DNA of 48,765 bases from an uncultured Pseudomonadota bacterium (lineage in GTDB: Bacteria; Pseudomonadota; Gammaproteobacteria; Steroidobacterales; Steroidobacteraceae): contig CAIVTJ010000378.1 of assembly GCA_903908825.1 (NCBI GenBank), forward strand, positions 1 through 48,765, written 5' to 3'. A model generated the notes under the pieces. It had not been told where the DNA came from and ran no database searches. It saw only the letters and a list, made by a program, of their open reading frames with translations. A program made the position numbers and the translations under genes. This document shows, piece by piece, positions 13,640 through 22,038 of this stretch; position 1 is the first letter of the stretch; each line of letters starts with the position of its first letter.

Positions 13640-16461
13640 GCGCGCGCTTGCAGGTCGGTCGTTGTTTACTGGGTGTGTCGCTGCTCTGGTCTGCGGCGAC
13701 GCTGGCGCAGTCCGAGGCACCGGCGCGCGAGAACGCGACGTGGACGGCAACCCTCGAGCGCATCGCGCAGAGCGTGGTGGCCATCGAGATCGATTCGACC
13801 CGTGCCTTCGATACCGAGTGGAACAGCTCGGCGCAGGCCACCGGCTTTATTATTGATGCCGAGCAGGGACTGGTGCTGACCAACCGTCACGTGGTGACGC
13901 CGGGTCCGGTTACCGCCAAGGCCACCTTGCTCAATCGCGAGGAGTTGCAGCTGTATCCGCTGTATCGCGATCCGGTGCATGACTTCGGTCTGTATCGCTA
14001 CGACCCGAGCAAGCTCAAGTTCATCAAGCCGGCTTCGCTCCCTTTGTATCCGGAAGGTGCACAGATCGGTCGCGAGATCCGCGTCATCGGCAACAATGCC
14101 GGTGAGCAGTTATCGATATTGGCCGGCACCATCGCCCGTCTCGATCGCGAAGCCCCCGCTTATGGCCTGGGCAAGTACAACGACTTCAATACTTTTTATC
14201 TACAAGCGGCCTCGGGTACTTCAGGCGGCTCGTCGGGCTCGCCCGTGGTCGACATCCAAGGACGCGTGGTGGCGCTTAATGCCGGTGGTGCGACCGGCAA
14301 TGCCTCCAGCTTTTATTTGCCGCTGGGCCGGGTTAAACGCGCGGTTGAACTGCTGCGTGCGGGTAAGCCGGTCACGCGTGGCACGCTGCAGACGGTGTTC
14401 AGCTACACGCCGTTTGATGAGTTGCGTCGTTTGGGTTTAAGCAGCGATACCGAAGCGGCTGTGCGTAAGTCGTTTGCCGGTGGCACGGGCATGCTGGTGG
14501 TCGGTCAGGTGCAACCCGGTTCGCCTGCTTTCGGGCAATTGCAGCCCGGAGATGTGTTGATCCGCGTTGAAGACCGTTACGTCACGCAGTTCGAGCCGCT
14601 GGAGGCGCTGCTTGATGACGCGGTTGGCAAGACCATCAATGTCGATGTGCAACGCGGTGGACGCACGATCACCACGCCGCTGGTGGTCGGTGACCTCAAT
14701 GCGATCACGCCGGACGCTTTTATAGAGTTCGGTGAAGCCGTGGTGCACGACTTCTCTTATCAGCAGGCGCGGCATTTCAACTTGCCGGTCAGCGGCGTGT
14801 TCGTGGTCAACCCGGGTTATGCACTGGGTTCGGCCGGCGTGCCGCGCAATGCCTTGGTCACGGCCATCAACGAAAAGCCCGTCAAGGCCCTGGCCGATTT
14901 CCGCGCTGCGCTGCAAACGCTGGGTGATGGCGATCGCGCAACGCTGCGCTACACCACCATGGATGATCCCAACGGGAGTGTGCTCAAGTCCTTCCGTATG
15001 GACCGGCACTGGTTCCCGGCAGCCGAATGCCATCGTGATGATGTCAGTGGCGTGTGGCCCTGCGAGCCCTTGGCTGCTGGTGCAGCAGCCAAGCCCGTGG
15101 CGGCCCGTTCGACCACGTTCCCGGTGACCCGCGATCCGTTGGTGGCGCAGCTGGCGCCCTCGCTGGTGCAACTGAACTTCGATATGCCTTATGCCGTGTC
15201 GGGTATCACCGAGCGCAACTATCGCGGTACCGGGCTCATCGTCGATACGGCGCGCGGTCTGATCGTCACCGATCGCAACACCATTCCAGTGGCCATCGGC
15301 GATGTGCGCATCACTTTTGCCGGTGCCTTGGAAGTGCCGGGTAAGGTCGAGTACATCCATCCCCTGCATAACCTCGCTGTGGTCTCATATGACCCGGCTT
15401 TGATCGGGACCACGCCGGTGAAGGCCGCCAAGCTCGATGCCCGTGGCCTGAATCTGGGCGATGCCTTGACGGTTATCGGTCTGGATGGCGACGGTGATAT
15501 CAAGTCGCGCCCCACGTCGATCGTGTCGCGTGACCCGCTGACCTTGCCCTTGTCGCGCACCATGCAGTTCCGCGACGGCAACCTGGAAGTCGCGCAGGTG
15601 CTCAATCCGCCGGGCGAGTTCGACGGCGTGCTGGTGTCGGCACGTGGTGAAGTGCGTGGCCTGTGGTCCAGCTTTGTGTTTGAGAACGGACGCGACACGG
15701 TGCAGAGCAATCGCGGTGTGGCCATCGACCTGGTCAACGAGATGCTCGAACACGTGCGCAGTGGGCAACCGCTGCACACCTTAGATGCCGACCTGAATCT
15801 GCAGCCCTTGGCCAATGCGCGGCGGCTGGGCTTGACCGATGATTGGGTGCGGCGCTTAGAGCAGGCCAATCCGGAAGCGCGGCAGGTGCTGTCGGTCACG
15901 CGTCTGACCGGTGGTTCCGCCGCCAGCCGCATCCTGCGTCAGGGTGACCTGTTGCTGGCCATCGACGGTAAGCCGGTCACCGGCTTCCGTGATGTCGAGA
16001 AGTTGGTGGGGAATCGCGAGACAGTCGGTGTCACCGTGTGGCGCGGTAGCGCTGAGATGGCCCTGACCGTACCGACCACGGCACTGCCCGGCACCGATAT
16101 CGATCGCATCGTGCTGTGGGCCGGCGCCACCTTGCAGGCACCGCATCGCGCGATGAGCACGCAGCGCGGCATACGGCCCGAGGGCGTTTACGTCGCGTAT
16201 TTCGCTTTTGGCTCGCCGGCCACGCGCTATCGCTTATTGCCGGGCCGGCGCATCGTCGAGGTCGACGGCCAAGCAACGCCGGATCTCGATGCGTTCTTGA
16301 AAGTGGTGGCGGGTCGTGCCGATCGCAGTTCCTTGCGACTGCGTACGCTGACCTGGAACAACGCGCCGGAAGTCATCACGCTCAAGCTGGATCGTCATTA
16401 CTGGCCGACCTATGAGTTGCAACGCAACGAGTCAGGCTGGCAGCGCCACGACATTGAGTGA
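13636..16461 (+). CDS. double HtrA-type serine protease with degenerate second protease domain and PDZ domains (Nma111/Deg7-like)
   Basis: A 941-residue exported protein from GTG 13636. A signal peptide (about 1-24, hydrophobic LLGVSLLWSAATLA) precedes two HtrA-like halves. In the first, H85 (LTNRHVV), D116 (HDFGLYRYD) and S202 (GSSGSP) form an intact triad; PDZ-like regions follow at about 270-350 and 380-445. In the second (about 500-720) all three positions are changed: N548 (VTDRNTI), N579 (HNLAVVSYD) and Gly/Val at 664-665 (FDGVLV). Two more PDZ-like regions follow (about 745-830 and 850-935). This two-half plan resembles yeast Nma111 and plant Deg7, where the second half is also inactive. 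A periplasmic quality-control role is inferred. An open frame reaches ATG 13483, but those residues do not look like a signal peptide. Confidence 0.85.
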   Translation: MSARLQVGRCLLGVSLLWSAATLAQSEAPARENATWTATLERIAQSVVAIEIDSTRAFDTEWNSSAQATGFIIDAEQGLVLTNRHVVTPGPVTAKATLLNREELQLYPLYRDPVHDFGLYRYDPSKLKFIKPASLPLYPEGAQIGREIRVIGNNAGEQLSILAGTIARLDREAPAYGLGKYNDFNTFYLQAASGTSGGSSGSPVVDIQGRVVALNAGGATGNASSFYLPLGRVKRAVELLRAGKPVTRGTLQTVFSYTPFDELRRLGLSSDTEAAVRKSFAGGTGMLVVGQVQPGSPAFGQLQPGDVLIRVEDRYVTQFEPLEALLDDAVGKTINVDVQRGGRTITTPLVVGDLNAITPDAFIEFGEAVVHDFSYQQARHFNLPVSGVFVVNPGYALGSAGVPRNALVTAINEKPVKALADFRAALQTLGDGDRATLRYTTMDDPNGSVLKSFRMDRHWFPAAECHRDDVSGVWPCEPLAAGAAAKPVAARSTTFPVTRDPLVAQLAPSLVQLNFDMPYAVSGITERNYRGTGLIVDTARGLIVTDRNTIPVAIGDVRITFAGALEVPGKVEYIHPLHNLAVVSYDPALIGTTPVKAAKLDARGLNLGDALTVIGLDGDGDIKSRPTSIVSRDPLTLPLSRTMQFRDGNLEVAQVLNPPGEFDGVLVSARGEVRGLWSSFVFENGRDTVQSNRGVAIDLVNEMLEHVRSGQPLHTLDADLNLQPLANARRLGLTDDWVRRLEQANPEARQVLSVTRLTGGSAASRILRQGDLLLAIDGKPVTGFRDVEKLVGNRETVGVTVWRGSAEMALTVPTTALPGTDIDRIVLWAGATLQAPHRAMSTQRGIRPEGVYVAYFAFGSPATRYRLLPGRRIVEVDGQATPDLDAFLKVVAGRADRSSLRLRTLTWNNAPEVITLKLDRHYWPTYELQRNESGWQRHDIE

Positions 16462-16468
16462 GTCGCTT

Positions 16469-17437
16469 ATGCAGGCACAGCTTGAGTCGGCCGTGGCTGC
16501 ATTGCGTGCCGGTGAGTTGGTGGCTTTTGCCACCGAGACGGTCTATGGACTGGGCGCTGACGCCGCTGACGCGGAGGCCGTGCGGCGCGTATTCGAGCTC
16601 AAAGGCCGGCCGGCTAGCCATCCGCTGATCGTGCATCTGCACAGCGCTGCCCAACTGCCGCTGTGGGCGCGTGAGATCAGCCCGGCCGCGCACAAACTGG
16701 CCGCAGCTTTTTGGCCGGGGCCGTTGACGCTGGTGTTGCCGCGTGCTGCAACGGTCAGCGATGCGGTCACCGGCGGCCAGGACACGGTCGCGCTGCGCGT
16801 GCCGGCTCATCCGCTGGCGCGCGCGCTGCTGGCAGCCTTTGGCGGAGGCATAGCAGCGCCTTCCGCCAATCGCTATGGACGCTTGAGCGCCACCTGCGCA
16901 GCGCATGTGCGTGATGAGTTTGGCGATGCAGTCGCTGTGGTACTGGATGGCGGTGACTGTGATTTGGGCGTGGAGTCGACCATCGTGTGCTGCGATGCGC
17001 AGCGGGTGCAGGTGCTGCGCCCCGGCAGCATCACTTTAAGTCAGCTGCAAGCCGTCGTCGGGCCGGTGAGCAGCGGTGCTGATGCCTCTTCACCACGGGT
17101 GCCAGGTAGCACGCTGGCGCATTATTCGCCGCGCACACCGCTGCAACAGGTCGATGCCGGGCAATTGGCACAGCTTCTGGCGCAGCGCTTGGCGGCGGGA
17201 CAGCGGCTGGGTGTGTTGGCGCAAGGTCCGCCGCCGCGGGTTCACCCGGGACTGGTGTGGATAGTTGCCGGCGCACACGCTGTAAGCTATGCCCACGACC
17301 TGTATGCGAATCTGCGGCAGCTGGATCAATCCGGCTGTGCACTGTTACTGGTGAGCCGCGTGCCGGATGATGAAACCTGGGATGCCGTGCGCGACCGTTT
17401 GCGTAGGGCGGCAGCGCCTTCTGACTTGACCGCTTGA
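16469..17437 (+). CDS. L-threonylcarbamoyladenylate synthase, long Sua5 type
   Basis: Makes threonylcarbamoyl-AMP for the t6A modification at position 37 of ANN-decoding tRNAs. It has 322 residues. The YrdC domain (about 1-195) has ATETVYGLGADA, FELKGRPASHPLIVHL and APSANRYGRLSAT. The Sua5 C-terminal domain (about 215-322) is present after the linker (VPGSTLAHYSPRTPL), so it is the Sua5 form rather than the short TsaC of E. coli. ATG 16469 lies 7 bases after the protease stop. An upstream in-frame start at 16412 would lie inside the protease gene. Confidence 0.92.
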   Translation: MQAQLESAVAALRAGELVAFATETVYGLGADAADAEAVRRVFELKGRPASHPLIVHLHSAAQLPLWAREISPAAHKLAAAFWPGPLTLVLPRAATVSDAVTGGQDTVALRVPAHPLARALLAAFGGGIAAPSANRYGRLSATCAAHVRDEFGDAVAVVLDGGDCDLGVESTIVCCDAQRVQVLRPGSITLSQLQAVVGPVSSGADASSPRVPGSTLAHYSPRTPLQQVDAGQLAQLLAQRLAAGQRLGVLAQGPPPRVHPGLVWIVAGAHAVSYAHDLYANLRQLDQSGCALLLVSRVPDDETWDAVRDRLRRAAAPSDLTA

Positions 17438-17487
17438 ATTAACACTTGCCGGGCCGCAGGCCCTGAGGGCGACAGCCGTTTATTGCC

Positions 17488-18651
17488 ATGACACAGTCTT
17501 ACATCGATCCGTTTGAGTCCGCCCACATAGAGCGTCTGGTCAAGCAGTACGGTTCGCCCTTGCTGATCGTTGATTGCGAGCGCGCGCGTGCGCAGTACCG
17601 CAAGTTGGCCAAGGCGCTGCCCGGCGTTGATCTGCATTACGCACTCAAGCCCCTGCCGCATCCGGCCGTTGTGCGCAGCATCCTGGCGTTGGGTGGTTGG
17701 CTGGATCTCGCCACGACCGGCGAAGTGCAGTTGGCTCACAAGCTCGGAGCCGATCCGGCGCGCTGCATCCATACGCATCCGATTAAGCGTGATATCGACA
17801 TCCGCAATGCTTTGGCTGCCGGCGTCAAAGTGTTCGTGGCCGATAACCCGGATGAAGTGCGCAAGTTCCGCCGCTACCGGGATCAGGCCGAGCTGTTACT
17901 GCGCGTGTCGTTCCGCAGTCCCGGTGTGGTCAGCGATCTGTCGCGCAAGTTCGGTTGTGATCCGCAAGATGCTTTAGAGCTGGCGCGTTTGGCTGCCAGC
18001 ATCGGCGTGCGCTTGCGCGGTCTGTCGTTTCATGTCGGATCGCAGGCGCCCGATGCGCGCATGCATGTGCAGGCCATCGGCGTGTGCGCCGAGCTGCTGG
18101 CCGCCATGCGGCGCGAGAAGCTGGGGCCGCTGGACACGCTCGATATCGGCGGTGGCTTTCCCATCGACTACCTGTCAGAGGTGACCACCATCGGCCGCTT
18201 CTGTGCGCCCATACGCAAGGCGCTGGCGCAGTTGCCCGCACGGGTGCGCATCATCGCCGAGCCCGGTCGTTATATCGCAGGCCCCTCGGCCATCGCGGTA
18301 TCCAGCGTCATGGGCCGCGCGCAGCGGGCTGGCAAGTGGTGGTATTACCTCGACGATGGCGTCTATGGCTCTTATAGCGGGCAGGTGTTTGATCACGGCC
18401 GCTATCCGCTGCGTGCCTTGCGCACGGGCCGTCTGCAGCCGTCGGTGTTGGCCGGCCCGACCTGTGACAGCATCGATGTCGTCGCTGAAGATGTGCCGCT
18501 GCCGCGCTTGCGCGAGGGTGATCTGATCGTCGGCGCTGCAATGGGCGCCTATACCTGGGCGTCAGCATCAGAGTTTAATTTCTTCCCGCGCGCCACAGTG
18601 GTCTCGGTCAATGAGGTGCTGGGTGATGTCGGCTCGGTGCTGGAAATCTAG
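17488..18651 (+). CDS. type III PLP-dependent amino acid decarboxylase (ornithine/lysine decarboxylase-like)
   Basis: Alanine-racemase-fold PLP enzyme of 387 residues. The Schiff-base lysine is K54 in HYALKPLPHP. SFHVGSQ (about 176-182), DIGGGFPIDY (about 213), EPGRYIAGPS (about 255) and GPTCDSIDVV (about 325) match the ornithine/arginine/diaminopimelate decarboxylase family. The short GPTCDSID segment with its catalytic cysteine favours an ornithine or lysine decarboxylase over LysA. Substrate is not certain. The partner genes do not help: a Sua5 gene precedes it and an RraB-like gene follows 18 bases later. A small inverted repeat GGGCC/GGCCC lies in its 50-base upstream gap. Confidence 0.82.
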   Translation: MTQSYIDPFESAHIERLVKQYGSPLLIVDCERARAQYRKLAKALPGVDLHYALKPLPHPAVVRSILALGGWLDLATTGEVQLAHKLGADPARCIHTHPIKRDIDIRNALAAGVKVFVADNPDEVRKFRRYRDQAELLLRVSFRSPGVVSDLSRKFGCDPQDALELARLAASIGVRLRGLSFHVGSQAPDARMHVQAIGVCAELLAAMRREKLGPLDTLDIGGGFPIDYLSEVTTIGRFCAPIRKALAQLPARVRIIAEPGRYIAGPSAIAVSSVMGRAQRAGKWWYYLDDGVYGSYSGQVFDHGRYPLRALRTGRLQPSVLAGPTCDSIDVVAEDVPLPRLREGDLIVGAAMGAYTWASASEFNFFPRATVVSVNEVLGDVGSVLEI

Positions 18652-18669
18652 TCGGATAAGGATGCAGGC

Positions 18670-19074
18670 ATGAATTGGACAGTGGCGTTACTGGTGGGTG
18701 CGGCTTTGATCTCGCTGGCGCGCATCGTGCAGCAGTGGCGTGTGGTATTGCGCCCCCGCGCAAAGGAAGACTGGGATACGCGCTTCATCGGCCAATTGCG
18801 CAAGGCCGGCTTTGCGCCCTTCGATCCGTACCCCATCGATTTCTTTTTTGACTTGCCCGACGAGCAGGCCTGCCGCGAAGTGACTGCAGCGCTGGAGCCC
18901 GATGGCTTTGTGGTCGACAGTCGCGCCGAAGAGCAGACCGGCCGCTGGAGTCTGCATGCGCACTACACCATGCGTTTACAGCTTGAGGCCATGCAGGCTT
19001 TGACGGCGCGCTTCACCGCCTTGGCAACCGAGCGCCAAGGGCGGTACGACGGCTGGGCCATCGCCAAGGAATAA
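18670..19074 (+). CDS. membrane-anchored RraB-like ribonuclease E inhibitor domain protein
   Basis: The cytoplasmic part (about 33-134) matches the RraB family. It has DWDTRFIGQLRKAGFAPFDP, PIDFFFDLPDEQACREV, WSLHAHYTMRLQLEAMQAL and GRYDGWA at the end. E. coli RraB is a soluble inhibitor of RNase E. Here a hydrophobic helix (about 4-20, WTVALLVGAALISLARI) precedes the domain, so the protein is probably anchored in the inner membrane with the domain in the cytoplasm. The ribosome site GGATAAGGATG precedes the ATG. It converges on gpmA with a 6-base gap. Whether it really inhibits RNase E is untested. Confidence 0.8.
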   Translation: MNWTVALLVGAALISLARIVQQWRVVLRPRAKEDWDTRFIGQLRKAGFAPFDPYPIDFFFDLPDEQACREVTAALEPDGFVVDSRAEEQTGRWSLHAHYTMRLQLEAMQALTARFTALATERQGRYDGWAIAKE

Positions 19075-19080
19075 CGCGCT

Positions 19081-19830
19081 TTATTTCTTTTCGGTCTGGC
19101 GCCGCACGGCTTCGGCGGCGGCCTTGATGGCTTCCGGATCACCCAGATAGCGGCTGGATGTGGGCTTAAGGGCGCTGTCGAGTTCATACAGCAGCGGCAC
19201 GCCGGTCGGTATGTTGAGTTCGGTGATGTCGGCTTCCGAGACGTTATCGAGCATCTTGACCAGGGCGCGAAGGCTGTTGCCGTGCGCGGCGATCAGCACG
19301 TTTTCACCGGCCAGCAAACGCGGCGCAATGCTGTTGTTCCACAGCGGCAATACGCGCGCCAAGGTGTCTTTCAGCGATTCGGTGGCCGGCAGTAGTGCGG
19401 GGTCTAGGTTGCTATAGCGCGCATCATGCGAGGGATGGCGTTCATCGCTGATTGCCAGCGGCGGCGGGGGGATGTCATAGCTGCGGCGCCAGATCTTGAC
19501 CTGCGCCTCGCCATGCGCAGCCACAGTCTGTGCCTTGTCCAAGCCCTGTAAGGCGCCGTAGTGACGCTCGTTCAAGCGCCAGGTTTTTTCGATGGGCAGC
19601 CACAGCATGTCCATTTCATCGAGCGCGATATTCAGCGTGCGGATGGCGCGCTTGAGCAAGGACGTATAGGCATAGTCGAAACGGATGCCGGTGGCCAGCA
19701 GTTCCCGACCGGCCTGCCGCGCTTCTTCGCGGCCCTGATCAGACAGGTCGACGTCAGTCCAACCGGTGAACAGATTGGCGACGTTCCAGATGCTTTGCCC
19801 ATGACGGACGAGGACGAGTTTGCCGGACAC
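19081..19830 (-). CDS. gpmA: 2,3-bisphosphoglycerate-dependent phosphoglycerate mutase
   Basis: Glycolytic enzyme interconverting 3- and 2-phosphoglycerate. It has 249 residues, as in E. coli (250). The phosphohistidine H10 lies in [21 protein letters not shown] (about 85-95) and [10 protein letters not shown] (about 183) complete the active site. The start is GTG 19830 with GGAG 8 bases upstream. It ends close to the convergent RraB-like gene. The dehydrogenase genes lie upstream in the same direction, but the 28-base gap shows no terminator. Confidence 0.96.
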   Translation of the reverse strand: MSGKLVLVRHGQSIWNVANLFTGWTDVDLSDQGREEARQAGRELLATGIRFDYAYTSLLKRAIRTLNIALDEMDMLWLPIEKTWRLNERHYGALQGLDKAQTVAAHGEAQVKIWRRSYDIPPPPLAISDERHPSHDARYSNLDPALLPATESLKDTLARVLPLWNNSIAPRLLAGENVLIAAHGNSLRALVKMLDNVSEADITELNIPTGVPLLYELDSALKPTSSRYLGDPEAIKAAAEAVRRQTEKK

Positions 19831-19858
19831 TGCGGGGCTCCAAAAAGAATAGTGAAAG

Positions 19859-21028
19859 TTAGTTGGGCAGTTCGAGATCGGCGATGACGGCGGCCAGCAG
19901 GCGCACGGCTTCGCCGCCGGTGACGCAGCGATGATCGAAGGTCAGCGACAAAGGCATGCGCCGGTGTATAGCGATGTCATCGCCCACCGCCACGACATCG
20001 CGTGACACTTTGCCGGCACCTAGGATGGCGATAGCTGGCGGCACGACCACCGGTGTGGCGTAGCGGCCTGCCATCACACCGAAGTTGGACAGCATGAAGG
20101 TGAAGTCGCGCAGGTCTGCCGGCGGCAGGCTGCGATCACGGGCACCGGCCTTGAGACGGTTGATCTCGGTGCGCAGCGCATCGGGCGTGCGGTTGCCCAC
20201 GTCGCGGATGACCGGCACCAGCAGGCCATCGGGCGTGTCGACGGCGATGCCGACATCGATGTGATGAAAGATGCGTCGTCCTTGCGAATTGGCGTCGTAC
20301 CAGGCGTTGAGGCCGGGCTCGGCGCGGCAACCGGCGGCGATGGCGCGCAGCAATCGCGCGGTGTAGTCGTTGCCCGATTCCCAGGCGTGGATGTCGGCGT
20401 CATCGACCACCGTGCATTCCATGACGTTATCGCGTGCCAGCGACATGCTTTGTGCCATGGCGCGGCGCAGGCTGCGCAGCACGTCGAGTTCGCCTGCTTC
20501 TCCGTAAGGCGCAGACGGACGCATGGCACTGGCCGGAGGTTGCAGTGTGACGGCGGCGGCAGCCATCACGTCATCGACGCTGATCAGTCCATCGCGACCG
20601 CTGCCGCGCAGTGACGCCAGGTCGACGCCAAGACGGCGGGCCAGATCGCGGGCGGCAGGGACAGCGCGTGTGCGCGTGTGGGTGGCTTCGCTGCTGTTGT
20701 CGCGCACAGCTGCTGCCGGCAGTTCGGCATCGCTGGTCGGCATGTGCCCGACCACGCCGCCGGCGGAAGTGCCTGCTGCGTTGCCGGCGACAGGACCCGT
20801 ATCGAAATCGACCAGCGCAGCGCCCGTGGCGATGGTGTCGCCGGGCTGGCCGTGCAGCGCCAGGATGGTGCCTGCGTGGGGCGAGGGCACTTCGACCACG
20901 GCCTTGGCGGTCTCCATGGCCACCAGAGGCTGGTCGATCGCCACGACATCGCCTATAGCCACATGCCAGCGGATGATTTCTGCTTCCTGCAGTCCCTCAC
21001 CCAGATCGGGCAGATTAAAGCGCGCCAT
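19859..21028 (-). CDS. 2-oxoacid dehydrogenase E2 (dihydrolipoamide acyltransferase)
   Basis: Core acyltransferase of a 2-oxoacid dehydrogenase complex, 389 residues. The lipoyl domain (1-75) has the lipoylated K42 in [13 protein letters not shown]. The subunit-binding domain is at about 121-155 ([24 protein letters not shown]). The catalytic domain (about 185-389) ends [10 protein letters not shown], where the usual Asp of HxxxDG is Thr; other branched-chain-type E2 proteins may share this change. It follows E1 beta after 24 bases. Substrate could be pyruvate or branched-chain 2-oxoacids. No E3 gene is adjacent, so the complex must borrow dihydrolipoamide dehydrogenase from elsewhere. Confidence 0.93.
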   Translation of the reverse strand: MARFNLPDLGEGLQEAEIIRWHVAIGDVVAIDQPLVAMETAKAVVEVPSPHAGTILALHGQPGDTIATGAALVDFDTGPVAGNAAGTSAGGVVGHMPTSDAELPAAAVRDNSSEATHTRTRAVPAARDLARRLGVDLASLRGSGRDGLISVDDVMAAAAVTLQPPASAMRPSAPYGEAGELDVLRSLRRAMAQSMSLARDNVMECTVVDDADIHAWESGNDYTARLLRAIAAGCRAEPGLNAWYDANSQGRRIFHHIDVGIAVDTPDGLLVPVIRDVGNRTPDALRTEINRLKAGARDRSLPPADLRDFTFMLSNFGVMAGRYATPVVVPPAIAILGAGKVSRDVVAVGDDIAIHRRMPLSLTFDHRCVTGGEAVRLLAAVIADLELPN

Positions 21029-21052
21029 ACATTGCGTCCTGGTGAACAGCCG

Positions 21053-22030
21053 TCACGCCCTGACCGTGCTGCGGATGCCATCGGCAATACGCGCCACGCC
21101 GGGGATGTAGTCGTGTTCCAAGCGGAAATAAGGCATGACCGTATCGTAACCGGTGATGCGGCAGATGGGCGCGTGCAGGCTGTACAGCCCGCGTTCGGCC
21201 ACGGTGGCGGCGATCTCTGCGCCCAAGCCGCAGTTGCGCGCAGCCTCGTGCACGATGACCAGGCGGCCGGTGCGCGCCACCGAATCGAGAATGCTGTTGT
21301 GATCGATGGGCGATAGCGAGGCGAGGTCGAGGACCTCGCACTGGATTTGCTCTGCGGCCAGTTGCTCTGCTGCCAGTAACACCTCATGTGTTATCGCGCC
21401 CCAGCTGACCACCGTGACATCGTCACCGGCGCGCAATAGGTGGCATTGATCGAGCGGTAACGCGACGCCGTCGTCCGGCACTTCCTGGCGCGCCAGACGA
21501 TAGAGCCGCGTGGGTTCGAGAAACATGACCGGATCGGGATCGCGAATAGCCGCCAGCAGCAGCCCATAGGCCTGAGCCGGTGAGGACGGGCACAACACGC
21601 GCAGGCCCGCGTGATGGCAGAGCAGTGCTTCGAGGCTTTCGGAGTGGTGCTCGGGTGCATGGATGCCGCCACCGTGCGGCATGCGCATGACGATGGGCAA
21701 GGTGATGCGACCGCGCGTGCGATTGCGCATACGCGCCATGTGATTGCAGATCTGGTCCAGCGCGGGGTAGATAAAACCCATGAACTGAATTTCAGCGACC
21801 GGCTTGAGCCCTTGCGCGGCCATGCCGATGCTCATGCCGGCGATCAGCCCTTCCGCCAGTGGTGTGTCTTGCACACGCAGCTTGCCATGACGCTGTTGCA
21901 GGCCGGCCGTGGCGCGGAATACGCCGCCATTGACGCCGATGTCCTCGCCCAGCAGCACCACATCGGGGTCGTGCGTCAACGACCAGTTCAAGGCTTGGTT
22001 GATCGCTTCAACCAGCGTCAGTTTGGCCAT
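21053..22030 (-). CDS. 2-oxoacid dehydrogenase E1 component, beta subunit
   Basis: Transketolase-type beta chain, 325 residues from ATG 22030, pairing with the alpha chain for thiamine-diphosphate-dependent decarboxylation. LTLVEAINQALNWSL, LLGEDIGVNGGVFRAT, DTPLAEGLIAGMSIGMA and a central HHSESLEALLCHHAGLRV are family hallmarks. The frame is open 84 codons further upstream, but that stretch overlaps E1 alpha and has no family similarity. It starts 8 bases after the E1 alpha stop; the two are in the usual alpha-beta-E2 order. Confidence 0.94.
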   Translation of the reverse strand: MAKLTLVEAINQALNWSLTHDPDVVLLGEDIGVNGGVFRATAGLQQRHGKLRVQDTPLAEGLIAGMSIGMAAQGLKPVAEIQFMGFIYPALDQICNHMARMRNRTRGRITLPIVMRMPHGGGIHAPEHHSESLEALLCHHAGLRVLCPSSPAQAYGLLLAAIRDPDPVMFLEPTRLYRLARQEVPDDGVALPLDQCHLLRAGDDVTVVSWGAITHEVLLAAEQLAAEQIQCEVLDLASLSPIDHNSILDSVARTGRLVIVHEAARNCGLGAEIAATVAERGLYSLHAPICRITGYDTVMPYFRLEHDYIPGVARIADGIRSTVRA

Positions 22031-22038
22031 GGCAGAGC

